Shown here one piece after another: positions 31,978-41,510 of a DNA stretch of 64,000 bases. Under the pieces are notes generated by a model. It was not told where the DNA came from. It did no database searches and saw only the letters and a list, made by a program, of their open reading frames with translations. The DNA is from Billgrantia pellis (GTDB lineage: Bacteria > Pseudomonadota > Gammaproteobacteria > Pseudomonadales > Halomonadaceae): NCBI RefSeq assembly GCF_008297955.1, contig NZ_VTPY01000003.1:620001-684000 (forward strand). The letters are read 5' to 3'. A program made the translations under genes and the position numbers. Position 1 is the first letter of the stretch, and every line of letters begins with the position of its first letter.

Positions 31978-32958
31978 TCACCCGTCTTGCTTGGCATTCT
32001 CTCTCTTATGCTCTTGGCCTTGCCGTTCCAATATCAGATACATCAGGCAGGCTACCGCCAAGGGAAGCAGGAAGTAGATGGCGCGGTAGCCGATCAGCGC
32101 CGCGAGTATCTCGCTCTTGGCCACCTGATGCTGAAGCAGGGCGAGGAAGACCGCTTCCAGCACCCCCAGGCCGGCGGGAATGTGGGTAATCACCCCGGCG
32201 ACGGCACTGATCAGCAGGATGCCGAGGATGCTGGGGAAGAACAGTCCTGGCGGTAGCAGCAGGTAGATCAGCGTTGCCATCAATGTCCAGTTCGCCGCAC
32301 CCAGCGCGGCCTGCATCAGCGCCAACCGGAGCGGCGGAAGAACGATCTCATGGCCTCGCACGTGCCATGCGCGTCGCTTGGAGAAGCGACAGGCAGCCAG
32401 GTAAGCGAAGGAGACCGTTAGCAGGCCGAAGCCGATGAATTGCAGGCCGGTGGCCCCGATCTCCCAGTTTTTCGGCAGCTCGAGCAGGCGAAAAGAGAAG
32501 ACGACACCAGCGAGAATCATATAGCCCAGCCAGTTGGCGATCAGGCTGATGCTGAGTATGCGGGTGACGGTGCCGACCCCAAGCCCCAGACGCGTATACA
32601 GGCGGTAGCGCATGGCCAGACTGCCGACCCATGCCCCCAGGTTCAGGTTGAAGGCGTAGCAGACGAAGGCCAACTGCAACACCTGCCTGGCCGGCAGCCC
32701 GTGCCCCGTGTAACGCTTGCCCAGCAGGTCATAGCTGCTGAAGGCGGTGTAACTGGCCGCGGTAATGCCCACCCCGGCGACCAGCACCAGCGGGCTGTAG
32801 CCCCGCAGGGTCGTGGCGACTTCGGGCCAGTCCACGTTGCGGGCCATCGAGAACAGCAGCCCCCCCACCAGGACGAAGAACAGCAGTGTGACGCCACGCT
32901 TCAGCCAGCGTAGCCAGGGTTTTCGCGGGTGGGGTCTATCGGTCTCGGAGGCTTTCAT
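31978..32958 (-). CDS. ybhN: YbhN-family membrane protein (UPF0104, flippase-like)
   Basis: A 326-residue inner-membrane protein with about eight helices, of the UPF0104/MprF-flippase-like family. GYSPLVLVAGVGITAASYTAF, CYAFNLNLGAWVGSLAMRYR, GVITHIPAGLGVLEAVFLAL are typical. It is the last of three genes in the order seen in E. coli as ybhP-clsB(ybhO)-ybhN, with cardiolipin synthase just upstream. A role in moving or placing phospholipid made by ClsB is inference. AAGGGAACCCC lies before ATG 32958. Confidence 0.87.
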   Translation of the reverse strand: MKASETDRPHPRKPWLRWLKRGVTLLFFVLVGGLLFSMARNVDWPEVATTLRGYSPLVLVAGVGITAASYTAFSSYDLLGKRYTGHGLPARQVLQLAFVCYAFNLNLGAWVGSLAMRYRLYTRLGLGVGTVTRILSISLIANWLGYMILAGVVFSFRLLELPKNWEIGATGLQFIGFGLLTVSFAYLAACRFSKRRAWHVRGHEIVLPPLRLALMQAALGAANWTLMATLIYLLLPPGLFFPSILGILLISAVAGVITHIPAGLGVLEAVFLALLQHQVAKSEILAALIGYRAIYFLLPLAVACLMYLILERQGQEHKRENAKQDG

Positions 32959-32974
32959 GGGGTTCCCTTCAGGT

Positions 32975-34180
32975 TCAGTTCGGCGTGCGTTGTTTTTTTC
33001 TCGGCTTCGCCGTCAACGGCTCGAGCCGGGAGGTATGACCCGGCAGCCAACCCGCACTGAGGGGAAAATGGCGCAGGAAGTGGAAGCTCACCAGCATCAA
33101 GGGCGCCCGCCACCAGCGTCCCCGGTCGGCGGCTTCGGGCGTCACCATCCGGCAGCTGCTGTCGATGAGCGCCATCAGGTGGTCGTGGATCTGCTGGTTG
33201 AGCCCGGCATCGCGAATGATCAGGTTGGCCTCGAGATTCAGCGACAGGCTGAGCGGGTCGAGATTGCTCGACCCCACCGTCGACCAGTCATGATCGGCGA
33301 TGGCGATCTTGGCGTGCAGAGGGTGCTCCTTGTACTCGAATATCTGTATGCCATCCTTAAGCAGGTAACTGTAGAGCGAGCTCGAGAACATCCTGGCCCA
33401 TGGCATGTCAGGGCGCCCCTGCAGGATCAGGATGACCTCGACCCCCCGCCGCGCCGCACTTCGCAGCTCATGCCACAGTCGGTACCCGGGAAAGAAGTAG
33501 GCATTGGCAATTATCAAGCGAGACTTGGTCGAGCGAATCGCGTCGATGTACTGGTCTTCGATGTCGGTGGGATGCTGGTCGTTGTCACGGAGGGTCAGGC
33601 GCATCTTCGACTGGCCAACGGGAGGGCACGATGCCAATGATTCCGGCAGCTCCTTTACCGCCTGGTGCTCGATCAGCAGCGTCCTGGCCGCCTGCCGAAT
33701 ATCCTCCACGATCGGGCCGCGCACGCGCACGCCGTAGTCCTGCTTGCCCATGGCGTACTTGTCGGGCAAGTGGTCCCAGCCGAAATTGATCCCACTGATG
33801 TAGGCCACCTCCCCGTCCACCACGACGATCTTGCGATGCAGGCGGCGAAACAGGTTGGTGCGCATGCCGAGCCGACGCGGCTGGGGATCGTAGATGTGCA
33901 AGTTGACGCCGGCAGCCTCCAGCTCGGCAATGTAGTCGCTATCCAGGTCCGCTGTGCCATAGCCGTCCACCGTCACTTCGATGCGCACTTGCCTCGCTGC
34001 AGCCTGGAGTAAAGCGTCCTTCAGCTCCTTTCCGACCTCGTCGTGGAAGATGATGAACGTCTCGATCAGGATTTCCCGGCGCGCCGCGCGTATGGCAGCG
34101 AATACGCTGGGAAAGTATTGGTTTCCATTGATCAACAATTCGGCTTCGTTGCCTTCCTTCCATTGGAAATTCACAGGCAT
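32975..34180 (-). CDS. clsB: Cardiolipin synthase B (phospholipase D family)
   Basis: Joins two phosphatidylglycerols, or PG and another lipid, to make cardiolipin. The 401-residue protein has two HKD motifs: H115, K117 and D122 in [10 protein letters not shown], and H289, K291 and D296 in [11 protein letters not shown], followed by [31 protein letters not shown] opens the first PLD domain. The length and lack of N-terminal membrane helices match ClsB (YbhO) rather than ClsA. It overlaps the upstream endonuclease/phosphatase gene by ten bases and is followed by ybhN after a 16-base gap. Confidence 0.9.
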   Translation of the reverse strand: MPVNFQWKEGNEAELLINGNQYFPSVFAAIRAARREILIETFIIFHDEVGKELKDALLQAAARQVRIEVTVDGYGTADLDSDYIAELEAAGVNLHIYDPQPRRLGMRTNLFRRLHRKIVVVDGEVAYISGINFGWDHLPDKYAMGKQDYGVRVRGPIVEDIRQAARTLLIEHQAVKELPESLASCPPVGQSKMRLTLRDNDQHPTDIEDQYIDAIRSTKSRLIIANAYFFPGYRLWHELRSAARRGVEVILILQGRPDMPWARMFSSSLYSYLLKDGIQIFEYKEHPLHAKIAIADHDWSTVGSSNLDPLSLSLNLEANLIIRDAGLNQQIHDHLMALIDSSCRMVTPEAADRGRWWRAPLMLVSFHFLRHFPLSAGWLPGHTSRLEPLTAKPRKKQRTPN

Positions 34181-34959
34181 ATCTCAGCGATGAGTGGCAC
34201 ATGATCGGAGAGGTGCGACCAGGGCTTGCGGTAGAGCGCTCTTGGATTTCGACACGAGGCATTGCGGACATAGATTCGATCGAGGCGCAGCAGGGGCCAG
34301 CGCGCCGGAAACGTCTTGGCCGGACGGCCCTGGTGATGAACGAAGACCTCGCGAAGCCCACACCCCGTCAGGACAGCATCGGCCTGCAGCCGCCAGTCAT
34401 TGAAGTCGCCCGCGACAATCACCGGTTCATGGCGCGGGATCGAATCCAGCAGTTCGCACAGCAGCATCAATTGCTCCAGGCGATGTCCCTGTCGCAGCCC
34501 AAGATGAACGCAGATGGCGCGCACCCCGGCATGGCCGGGAATATCCAGCTGACAATGCAGCAGGCCTCGTTTCTCGGTGCCATGGATCGACACGTCCCTG
34601 TTGTCGTATTGCAGTATCGGGTAATGGGAGAGAACGGCATTGCCGTGATCGCCTTCGGGGTACACCGCGTTGCGGCCGTAGGCGAAGTCGGGCCACATGG
34701 TGTCGGCAAGGTACTCGTATTGCGGCACGCTCGGCCAGTCATGAAAGCGGTTGGCGTGCTTCCTGTGCTCGCCGATCACCTCTTGCAGGAAAACCAGGTC
34801 GGCAGACAAAGTGGCGACGGCATCGCGAAGCTCCGGCAGGATGTGGCGACGGTTGAAGACATTGAATCCCTTATGCACGTTGATCGTCATGACCTGCAGC
34901 GTCTGTACGGACGCCGAGTGCTTCATCTCCTGCTGCGGGCTCCTGTCCGTAACACTCAC
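34171..34959 (-). CDS. ybhP: YbhP-family endonuclease/exonuclease/phosphatase protein
   Basis: A 262-residue EEP-fold hydrolase. [20 protein letters not shown], the metal Glu in [24 protein letters not shown], the [10 protein letters not shown] loop and the final [14 protein letters not shown] with the catalytic Asp-His are all present. Its position before ClsB, as in E. coli, suggests a phosphodiester target in lipid metabolism rather than nucleic acid. The start is GTG 34959 with AGGGAGGG at good distance; ATG 34926 is too close to its purine tract. Confidence 0.87.
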   Translation of the reverse strand: MSVTDRSPQQEMKHSASVQTLQVMTINVHKGFNVFNRRHILPELRDAVATLSADLVFLQEVIGEHRKHANRFHDWPSVPQYEYLADTMWPDFAYGRNAVYPEGDHGNAVLSHYPILQYDNRDVSIHGTEKRGLLHCQLDIPGHAGVRAICVHLGLRQGHRLEQLMLLCELLDSIPRHEPVIVAGDFNDWRLQADAVLTGCGLREVFVHHQGRPAKTFPARWPLLRLDRIYVRNASCRNPRALYRKPWSHLSDHVPLIAEICL

Positions 34960-35097
34960 TTATCCCTCCCTGTCCTGACCCATGACGCAGCCCTCCTGGC
35001 AGTGCGTCATGGAAAAGCGTAGCAGGCGCCTCCCATCCTTGCTTTTGCCCGAGCTCGGCACAGGCAGGATGACGTCGCCCTGCGCCATGGTATGAGA

Positions 35098-35475
35098 TCA
35101 GTCCAGCACTCGCTGCTCGACCACATTCGTGTCGAAGGCAAGCCTCCCGGCTATCGCCGCCATGGCCTCGAAGGGCGCTTCGTAGCTCCAGGCGGCATCG
35201 CGGAGGGTTTCGCTGCCGAGGACGACGGCGTAATAGCTGGCGTCGCCCTTGAACGGGCAGTGCGTGACGGTATCGGTGCGCTCGAAACGCTCCATGGCCA
35301 CGTCCTCCCGCGGCAAGTACAGCCGGGCAGGATAGCCGGTTTCGCGCAGTTCGATGGCATTGCGGGTGTCGGCGAGCAGTACCTCACCGGCCCGGATCTG
35401 TACCCGCCGATCATGCGAGTGCAGCGAGATGCGACCGTCCGGGTCGTGATTCGAATCTCGAGAAGACGCGGTCAT
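35098..35475 (-). CDS. DUF427-family protein
   Basis: A 125-residue protein with one DUF427 domain: VQIRAGEVLLADTRNAIELR, then YLPREDVAMERFERTDTVTHC, PFKGDASYYAV and WSYEAPFEAMAAIAGRLAF. This small beta-tent domain is widespread in bacteria and fungi without known function. GAGGTGATCC lies before ATG 35475. It starts 12 bases after the SDR gene ends, so the two may share a transcript. Confidence 0.9.
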   Translation of the reverse strand: MTASSRDSNHDPDGRISLHSHDRRVQIRAGEVLLADTRNAIELRETGYPARLYLPREDVAMERFERTDTVTHCPFKGDASYYAVVLGSETLRDAAWSYEAPFEAMAAIAGRLAFDTNVVEQRVLD

Positions 35476-35487
35476 GGATCACCTCGC

Positions 35488-36540
35488 TTACGGGCCGCCG
35501 CTGCCGCCCGTGGCGCTATAGACGTGGCCGGTAGCGTAGCTGGACGCCTGTGAGGCGAGCAGCACGTAGACGCCAGAGAGTTCCACCGGTTGGCCGGGGC
35601 GGCCCATCGGCGTCCCTTGACCGAAGGTGGTCACGTTCTCCTGCGGCTGGCCGCCGCTTGGCTGGAGGGGAGTCCAGAACGGACCGGGAGCTACGGCGTT
35701 CACCCGAATGCCCTGGCCGGCGACCTGCTTGGCCAGGCACTTGGTGAAGTTGATGATCGCCGCTTTGGTCATCGAATAGTCGAGCAGGATCTCGGGCGGA
35801 TCGTAGGCCACCACCGAGGCGGTATTGATGATCGAGGCACCCGCCTCGAGGTGCGGCATGGCGGCTTGGGTAATCCACAGCATGGCGTAGAGGTTGGTCT
35901 TCATGGTGGCGTCGAAGTCCTCGGTGCTGATGTCCGTGATCGAGGCCTTCCACTGCTGCCGGGCGGCATTGTTGACCAGGATGTCGAGCCCCCCGAGCCG
36001 TTCCACCGCCGTTTCGACCAGCTCTCGACAGAAGGCCTCGTCGCGGATGTCGCCGGGAATGGCCACGGCCGTACGTCCCTCCGCTTCGATCAGTTCGATC
36101 ACTTCGCGGGCGTCCGACTCCTCCGCCTTCAGGTAGTTGATCGCCACATCGGCGCCCTCGCGGGCATAGGCGATCGCCGCGGCCCGTCCGATACCCGAAT
36201 CGCCGCCGGTGATCAACGCCTTGCGCCCCGTCAGCCGGCCACTGCCCAGGTAGCTCTCTTCGCCGTGATCGGGGCGCGGCTCCATCTCGCCGGCCAGCCC
36301 CGGCCACTCCTGCGGCTGCTCGGGAAACGGCGGCTTGGGATACTGCTCGGTGGGGTCCTGCTTCTGCAGCAGGGATCCATTCCCGGCGCCGGCTACGGCA
36401 CCCTGCCCTTCGGCTTGCGAGGTAGACGTGGACGACGGCTGGCCAAGTGCCGGCCCGGCCACCGCCGCAGCGGCCACTCCCGAGGCCAGGCCACCGACGA
36501 TCTGCCGGCGAGCGGGATCGAAAGCTTGATCGGATGGCAT
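35488..36540 (-). CDS. Exported-looking short-chain dehydrogenase (YghA/GsiB-like SDR)
   Basis: A 350-residue SDR with a Tat-like N-terminus: RRQIVGGLASGVAAAAVAGP followed by a low-complexity linker, then the typical EYPKPPFPEQPQ-like lead-in found in YghA relatives (YPKPPFPEQPQEWPGLAGEM). The catalytic part has ITGGDSGIGRAAAIAYAREG, NNAARQQ, the Ser in INTASVVAYDP and Y-x3-K in YSMTKAAI. A second Arg-pair context and lack of an exact S/TRRxFLK motif make export uncertain. GGGAGG precedes ATG 36540. Substrate unknown; this group is linked to stress. Confidence 0.82.
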   Translation of the reverse strand: MPSDQAFDPARRQIVGGLASGVAAAAVAGPALGQPSSTSTSQAEGQGAVAGAGNGSLLQKQDPTEQYPKPPFPEQPQEWPGLAGEMEPRPDHGEESYLGSGRLTGRKALITGGDSGIGRAAAIAYAREGADVAINYLKAEESDAREVIELIEAEGRTAVAIPGDIRDEAFCRELVETAVERLGGLDILVNNAARQQWKASITDISTEDFDATMKTNLYAMLWITQAAMPHLEAGASIINTASVVAYDPPEILLDYSMTKAAIINFTKCLAKQVAGQGIRVNAVAPGPFWTPLQPSGGQPQENVTTFGQGTPMGRPGQPVELSGVYVLLASQASSYATGHVYSATGGSGGP

Positions 36541-36638
36541 TGCAGCACCTCCCTGTCGTGCGGTTGCGATGACTTCTCACTAAGACCCTAGCCCGAGCCG
36601 GCAGGATTACAATCCACGAGAGGTAACCGTATGTTGCC

Positions 36639-37574
36639 TCAGGAAGCGGCTCGTCGCCTGAGCGCCCCGACACCGGCCACTACCGCCAGAATCACGGCCC
36701 CCGCCAGAGCGCCCAAGGCGGCATTCAGCACCGTCTCGCTGAGCGGCCCGAGGATCGTGCCGACACTGGGCAGATCGGCCGCGACGTGGGCCAGTGCCTC
36801 GACCCCATGGTGCGCGACAGGCAGTCCGTGGGCCAGGATGCCGCCGCCGACCATGAACATGGCCGCGGTACCGATCACCGAAAGCGACTTCATCAGGTAG
36901 GGGGCCACGCGTACGATGGCATTCCCCGCTGCCCGGGCCGGCGCAGCGCGCTGGCGGCTGAGCAAGAGACCGAGGTCGTCGAGCTTGACGATGCCGGCCA
37001 CCAGGCCGTAGACGCCGACGGTCATGATCAGTCCGATGCCCACCAACACCGCGATTTGCTGCATGAAGGGGGCTCCGGCCACGCTGCCCAGCGTAATGGC
37101 GATGATTTCTGCCGACAGAATGAAATCGGTGCGCACGGCTCCCTTGATCTTGCCGCGCTCCAGCGCCACCACGTCGGCGTTCGGATCGGAGAGGGTCTTC
37201 ACGAGCCGCCCGTGGGCCTGCTCGGCGTCGGCCTTGCTGTGAGTGAAGGCGTGAAAGAGCTTCTCGGCGCCCTCGTAACAGAGGAAAGCGCCCCCCAGCA
37301 TCAGCAGCGGTGTCACGGCCCAGGGAGCGATGGCACTGATCAGCAGCGCCGCCGGTACCAGGATGGCCTTGTTGCGCAGCGATCCCTTGGCCACCGCCCA
37401 CACCACCGGCAGTTCACGATCGGCCTTCACCCCGCTCACCTGCTGGGCGTTCAAGGCCAGGTCGTCACCGAGCACCCCGGCAGTCTTCTTGACCGCCACC
37501 TTGGTCATCAACGAGACGTCATCGAGGAGAGTGGCGATATCGTCGATCAGCGTGAGTAGGCTTGCTCCGGCCAC
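36639..37574 (-). CDS. DUF808 (YedI-like) membrane protein
   Basis: A 311-residue inner-membrane protein with seven to eight hydrophobic segments. The family N-terminus is exact in style: [60 protein letters not shown]. The start is GTG 37574, since homology begins there and no upstream ATG fits. Function is unknown; no partner gene gives a clue. A small hypothetical gene lies 55 bases upstream on the same strand. Confidence 0.88.
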   Translation of the reverse strand: MAGASLLTLIDDIATLLDDVSLMTKVAVKKTAGVLGDDLALNAQQVSGVKADRELPVVWAVAKGSLRNKAILVPAALLISAIAPWAVTPLLMLGGAFLCYEGAEKLFHAFTHSKADAEQAHGRLVKTLSDPNADVVALERGKIKGAVRTDFILSAEIIAITLGSVAGAPFMQQIAVLVGIGLIMTVGVYGLVAGIVKLDDLGLLLSRQRAAPARAAGNAIVRVAPYLMKSLSVIGTAAMFMVGGGILAHGLPVAHHGVEALAHVAADLPSVGTILGPLSETVLNAALGALAGAVILAVVAGVGALRRRAAS

Positions 37575-37629
37575 GTTCCGTCTACCTGTTCATCGGGGGA
37601 CATGCACCAGTATCGTCAATCACCTCTCG

Positions 37630-37992
37630 CTACGCTCGGCCGACGTCACCTCGTTGACTCAATGCCCGCCGATATTCCTTCCGATAAGCCTCGACGTGCC
37701 GGGTCGGATCGGCCGGCAGGCGACCGAGCGCCACGGCCAGATCGAAGAAACCACGGTTGGGCAGGTTCTCGCCCCGGCGGCTGACCACCAGCGCGGCGAT
37801 CAAGGGCCGGCCCTGCTCGGCGTCCTCTCGCATGAGCTGCTCAAGCGCGTGCGCCGTGCGTTGAATGGTGCGCGGTGGCGTGAGCCCGAGCGCCTCGGCG
37901 AGTTGCTGGTAAGTCATCGGCAATGCCGCTTCAGGCATCGCTTCGAGGATTCGGCGCGCCCGGGGTGCCAAAGGCATGTTGGCTGAAGTCAT
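37630..37992 (-). CDS. Small winged-helix-like hypothetical protein
   Basis: I do not recognise this 120-residue gene's family. Residues about 10-55 look like a winged helix (ARRILEAMPEAALPMTYQQL, AEALGLTPPRTIQRTAHALE), and the rest has a conserved-looking PLIAALVVSRRGENLPNRGF then FDLAVALGR. Codon use and position before the DUF808 gene argue that it is real. A DNA-binding role is only suggested by the helix pattern. GGGAGG lies 11 bases before ATG 37992, a rather long gap; ATG 37977 is another possible start. Confidence 0.6.
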   Translation of the reverse strand: MTSANMPLAPRARRILEAMPEAALPMTYQQLAEALGLTPPRTIQRTAHALEQLMREDAEQGRPLIAALVVSRRGENLPNRGFFDLAVALGRLPADPTRHVEAYRKEYRRALSQRGDVGRA

Positions 37993-38235
37993 CGTCGCTG
38001 GCGCCTCCCATCGGTGTCTCGCCTCATTTCACAGCAACAAGTCGACGGGGGCCAGGCACCAGCGACCCCCTGGGCGCCCCCGGCAATATCCAGCAATGCC
38101 GGATCAAAGGCTGCGTAAGCGAACCGCCGCCAAGATAGCCGGCCTGCGGCAGCGAGCGCTCCCCACGGCTAGCAGGGCGCTCGCGTTGAAGCCTGCCAGC
38201 GGGGCACGAGACGCAGCTTCCTGCCGCCTTTGCGT

Positions 38236-39510
38236 TTACCGTTCTGTCCTCTCTTCGTCATTGCCCTTCTCTTCCTCGGGCTTCGCCGAGCCTTGGTGGG
38301 CGAGAGGCTCGGCCCGATCGAGGCGCGGGTGGTGGTCGAGGAATTCGCGGTGCGGATCGGGCAGCGCGTCCAGCGCCTGGAGGGTGCGGGCCAGAACGTG
38401 AATGGCGGCCAGCACGTCCTGGGTATTGCCGGTTTCGGAAATGGTGTGCATGTTGCGAATGGGGAACCCGATGGAGGTCGCCGCACAATCCACCGCGGCG
38501 AGCACGCCAGCCATGCCGTCGGTTCCGGTGTCGGCACCGACGATGTCGCGTTGCATGGGGATGTCATGCTCCCGGGCGGTGCTTTCGATGATGCGATTGA
38601 GCTGTTCACTGGCGATGGCGCCTACCGACATGGTGAAGCCCTTGCCCATCTGCAACGGCTGCATGCGCCGGTCGCCGATGCCGGGGGCCGCCACATAGTC
38701 GTGATTCACGTCCACGCCGATTACCACATCCGGCCGCAGCTCGCCGGCAAGCACGCGGCTGCCGAAGCGACCGATTTCCTCGTAGCTGGCGATGGCGAAC
38801 AACACCCGTACCTTCTCGGTACCGCCGGCCTCGGCGATCAAGCGGGCGACTTCGGCGGTGACGAAACAGCCAAGGCCGTTGTCCAGGTAGGCGCCGTAGA
38901 ACGTATCAGGGCTGAAACCATGGCGGATGGGGCGGTCGAAGATGATCGCATCACCGGGACGCACGCCGAGGTTGAGCACCTGCTGCTTCTTGTTCTCGCC
39001 ATGTATTTGCAAGTCGAGATAGATCTGTTCCTTCTTGATGCCCTTGCTGCCTTCGCGCTGGGCCGCGTCGGAAAAGTGGATGGCGCCGAGAGCCTCCACG
39101 GTACCGCCCTGGATGATGCGGTACCGGCCAGGATGCTCGGGGTCCTCACTGAACAGCTTGACTTCATGGCCGACCAGCACGTTGGGCAGGAAGGCGTCGG
39201 TGTTGATCCAGATCTTGCCGTCGTCGCCGATGCTGCGCACTTGCATGCGGATCTTGTCGGCGTGACCGATGATCATCACCTTGAACATGTCATCGCGGCC
39301 CGGATGGGTATCCCATACCGCGCCGGCATGTCCCTTGTACTGGTGCATGTGCCACCCCTTCGGCGCGAAGCGCTCGAAGTGGGGCTTGAGTACGCCATAG
39401 GTCATCGCCCCCTCGAGCCCAACGGGGCTGGGAGCGTCCAGGATGCGACGCATCAGGGTGAATTGCGCTTCCGGCATGGGCTCGGCCCAAGGCTTGCGGA
39501 TTTCGCTCAT
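38236..39510 (-). CDS. M42-family metallo-aminopeptidase-like protein
   Basis: A 424-residue member of the M42/M20-like dinuclear peptidases. Ligand motifs are present: H and D in GHADKIRMQV (the usual HxDE has Lys in place of Glu), the bridging Asp in GAYLDNGLGCF, the catalytic Glu pair in ASYEEIGRFGS, D in IGVDVNHDY and H in NMHTISETGN. The C-terminal about 30 residues are a charged tail (HQGSAKPEEEKGNDEERTER). It probably trims peptides in the cytoplasm. AAAGGAAGCC lies before ATG 39510. It stands as a single gene. Confidence 0.85.
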   Translation of the reverse strand: MSEIRKPWAEPMPEAQFTLMRRILDAPSPVGLEGAMTYGVLKPHFERFAPKGWHMHQYKGHAGAVWDTHPGRDDMFKVMIIGHADKIRMQVRSIGDDGKIWINTDAFLPNVLVGHEVKLFSEDPEHPGRYRIIQGGTVEALGAIHFSDAAQREGSKGIKKEQIYLDLQIHGENKKQQVLNLGVRPGDAIIFDRPIRHGFSPDTFYGAYLDNGLGCFVTAEVARLIAEAGGTEKVRVLFAIASYEEIGRFGSRVLAGELRPDVVIGVDVNHDYVAAPGIGDRRMQPLQMGKGFTMSVGAIASEQLNRIIESTAREHDIPMQRDIVGADTGTDGMAGVLAAVDCAATSIGFPIRNMHTISETGNTQDVLAAIHVLARTLQALDALPDPHREFLDHHPRLDRAEPLAHQGSAKPEEEKGNDEERTER

Positions 39511-39710
39511 TTGGCTTCCTTTCTCTTCGGCTTCTGACGTTGGACAGACTGCCCCTAGTTTGACAGATTCTGCGCCAAGTTGGCCTAGCGGAGCGAAGTG
39601 GGGGGGCGCAGCCGAACAGCAGCAGCCTCAGCCATAGCGCAAGAAGCCGCTTCGGCAGATGTCCTACGTGGACCGCTACCCATGTTCGCGACTCCCGCCG
39701 GACCACGTGA

Positions 39711-39768
39711 CAAGAAAAAGGCAAGACCCTCGGGCCTTGCCTTCGTTCGACGACAGGCGTCGAACGGA
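39711..39768 (-). terminator. Double stem-loop terminator of the PRC-barrel gene
   Basis: Read on the minus strand after the stop at 39783: first CGTTCGACG pairs with CGTCGAACG (39744-39768), then AAGGCAAG pairs with CTTGCCTT (39718-39743) and runs into a T-run (CTTTTTCTTG). The second is a textbook intrinsic terminator. Confidence 0.8.
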
Positions 39769-39782
39769 GCCGTGACGCTCGC

Positions 39783-40598
39783 TTAAAGTCCTTCGGCGTC
39801 CGACAGGTTCATGTCGTCGTCCACCGTCTCGTGACGCTCTTCGTCGTACTCCTGGCCCAGCCCCTCGAGCTCATCCTCGCCGAGCGGTTGCTGAAAGACC
39901 AATTGCTCACCCTCCAGTTGCATGTCCGCCAACGGCAGGGCAACTTCCGTGCCGCCGAACACCCAGAAACCTCCCACGGTGGTGGTCGCCTGCAGGTCAC
40001 CGCTGTCCTTGTGCTTGAGCACCTGCTCGACATCGCCGATCGTCTCCCCCTCGAGATTGACGATGGTCATGCCCTTGAGGTCGCCGGCCGTCATGTCCGC
40101 GATGCTGGGATCTAGGTGGCTCTCGGGATTGTCGAGATCGTCGAACCCTTCGTCAGAGCCGGCCTGGCCGGTATCGAGCTCGCTGTCGCTGGCGGTTGCC
40201 TGCTCATAATCGCTGGCATCGTCGCCCTCTTCGGGCAAGGCGGCTTCCGTATCCTCGACCGGTTCGACGCTTTCGTCTCCCCCCGTTGCCTGGGTTTCTT
40301 CGTCCTCGGTCGGCGGTGCATCGCCAGCGTCATCCCCCGCCGGAGTTCCCTGGGCTTCGCCGGTTTCCTCGCCTTGGCTATCCTGGGCTTGGCTGTCGGA
40401 GCCTTCGTTCTGGCTATCCTGAGACTCGTCGCCTTGATCGCTGGATTGGGTTTCGGCCGTCTCGGTGGTCTGCGCCTCCATGGCAGCGTCGTTGCGTTCG
40501 CTATCGCTCTCGGCGCTCTCGCCATCTTGGGCCATCGCGCCGCCCCCCAAGCCGGCCGAAATGGCGCCGATAGCGATCGCCAGTAGTGTCCTTTTCAT
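39783..40598 (-). CDS. Exported, highly acidic PRC-barrel-domain protein
   Basis: A 271-residue periplasmic protein. The signal peptide is MKRTLLAIAIGAISAGLGG with cleavage near AMAQD. Residues about 25-165 are a long Asp/Glu/Ser/Gln-rich linker almost free of basic residues (for example SDQGDESQDSQNEGSDSQ). Residues about 165-245 are a PRC-barrel-like domain: GDLKGMTIVNLEGETIGDVE, then DLQATTTVGGFWVFGGTEV and LPLADMQLEGEQLVF. The acidic linker fits a protein facing high salt. AGGAGGGAGAGCG precedes ATG 40598. A double hairpin terminator follows. Confidence 0.85.
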   Translation of the reverse strand: MKRTLLAIAIGAISAGLGGGAMAQDGESAESDSERNDAAMEAQTTETAETQSSDQGDESQDSQNEGSDSQAQDSQGEETGEAQGTPAGDDAGDAPPTEDEETQATGGDESVEPVEDTEAALPEEGDDASDYEQATASDSELDTGQAGSDEGFDDLDNPESHLDPSIADMTAGDLKGMTIVNLEGETIGDVEQVLKHKDSGDLQATTTVGGFWVFGGTEVALPLADMQLEGEQLVFQQPLGEDELEGLGQEYDEERHETVDDDMNLSDAEGL

Positions 40599-40817
40599 CG
40601 CTCTCCCTCCTGGAATCGAGCATCCTGATAGGTCTCGGTAGGGCCTTGTCGGCTTTCTCAAGATAGCTGAGGCCAATCGCTCCCTGCCAACAACACGACG
40701 AAATGAGGCGTTACGTCGACGCAACGCCATGTGGCTGTCCGGAGCCGTTCAAGTGGTTCACTCGGCGCGTCTTCCACGCCAAGAAAGGGCCACTGCGTGA
40801 CGAGTGGCCCACCAGGG

Positions 40818-41294
40818 TCAGACGCTGGGATGCACGTACCCGCTCCAGCCTTGGCCGGTGCCCAGATGCGTCGCCACGCCGACCACATCGGGCCGGTGGC
40901 GAGACATCACCGACCGCCCTTGCTGCGTGCCGAGATGCGTGGCGGTCATGCGCTCGGGGGCTTCGCTGCGGGTAGGGATCGTGCCATCTCCCGCTCCTAC
41001 GTATGGCGAGCCGCCTTGTGTGCGTGAGTCGGAGCGGGGCCTGAACTGCGAATAGACCAGCCAGCCGAGTCCCACACTGGTCAGCAGCACGGGAACGGGG
41101 TTCTCACGTACGGAGTTGCCGAGGTTGTCGAAGAAGGCGCGGGCCCTGTCGCGGGGGACGAAACCGGCCGCCTGACGCTTGAGCTGCCGTGGCGAGAGCC
41201 GGTTCTCGATTTCATGAAGGGTTTCGTTCAGGTGCGCGCGCGAGCGTTGAATATCCGCTTCGATCTCGTCCGGTCTGCGATCGTGTGAACGCAT
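40818..41294 (-). CDS. DUF3618-family protein
   Basis: A 158-residue protein. DRRPDEIEADIQRSRAHLNE, TLHEIENRLSPRQL is the DUF3618 N-terminus; one hydrophobic helix (VPVLLTSVGLGWLVYSQF) follows near residue 70. The C-terminal part is low-complexity with a near-repeat, ATHLGTQQGRS and ATHLGTGQGWS. Such proteins often sit beside phage-holin-like and YqjK genes; none is here. ATG 41294 is chosen since AAGGAGG lies seven bases before it; ATG 41300 would be too close. Confidence 0.85.
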   Translation of the reverse strand: MRSHDRRPDEIEADIQRSRAHLNETLHEIENRLSPRQLKRQAAGFVPRDRARAFFDNLGNSVRENPVPVLLTSVGLGWLVYSQFRPRSDSRTQGGSPYVGAGDGTIPTRSEAPERMTATHLGTQQGRSVMSRHRPDVVGVATHLGTGQGWSGYVHPSV

Positions 41295-41510
41295 GGGCAT
41301 GCCTCCTTGGCGTCGCCGCTCCAATGGCTTCCTTCATGCTTCAAATTGGCCTGCGTTCTGGCTTACGTCAAGGAGTGACATGGGTTCAGGCACAACGAGG
41401 CCGGGCAGTTGCGCCATGCTGTCGCGCACAGGTCACTGTCTCGGGAATCCCATCTCGACGTCGTCAAGAACACCACCGGACGGGCGAGAAGCACGCGCAG
41501 GTGCGGGCGA

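Noticed and set aside
38230-39537. 435-codon open frame antisense to the M42 peptidase
   Set aside because: It mirrors the conserved M42 gene almost end to end and matches no family; the peptidase has ribosome site and motifs.
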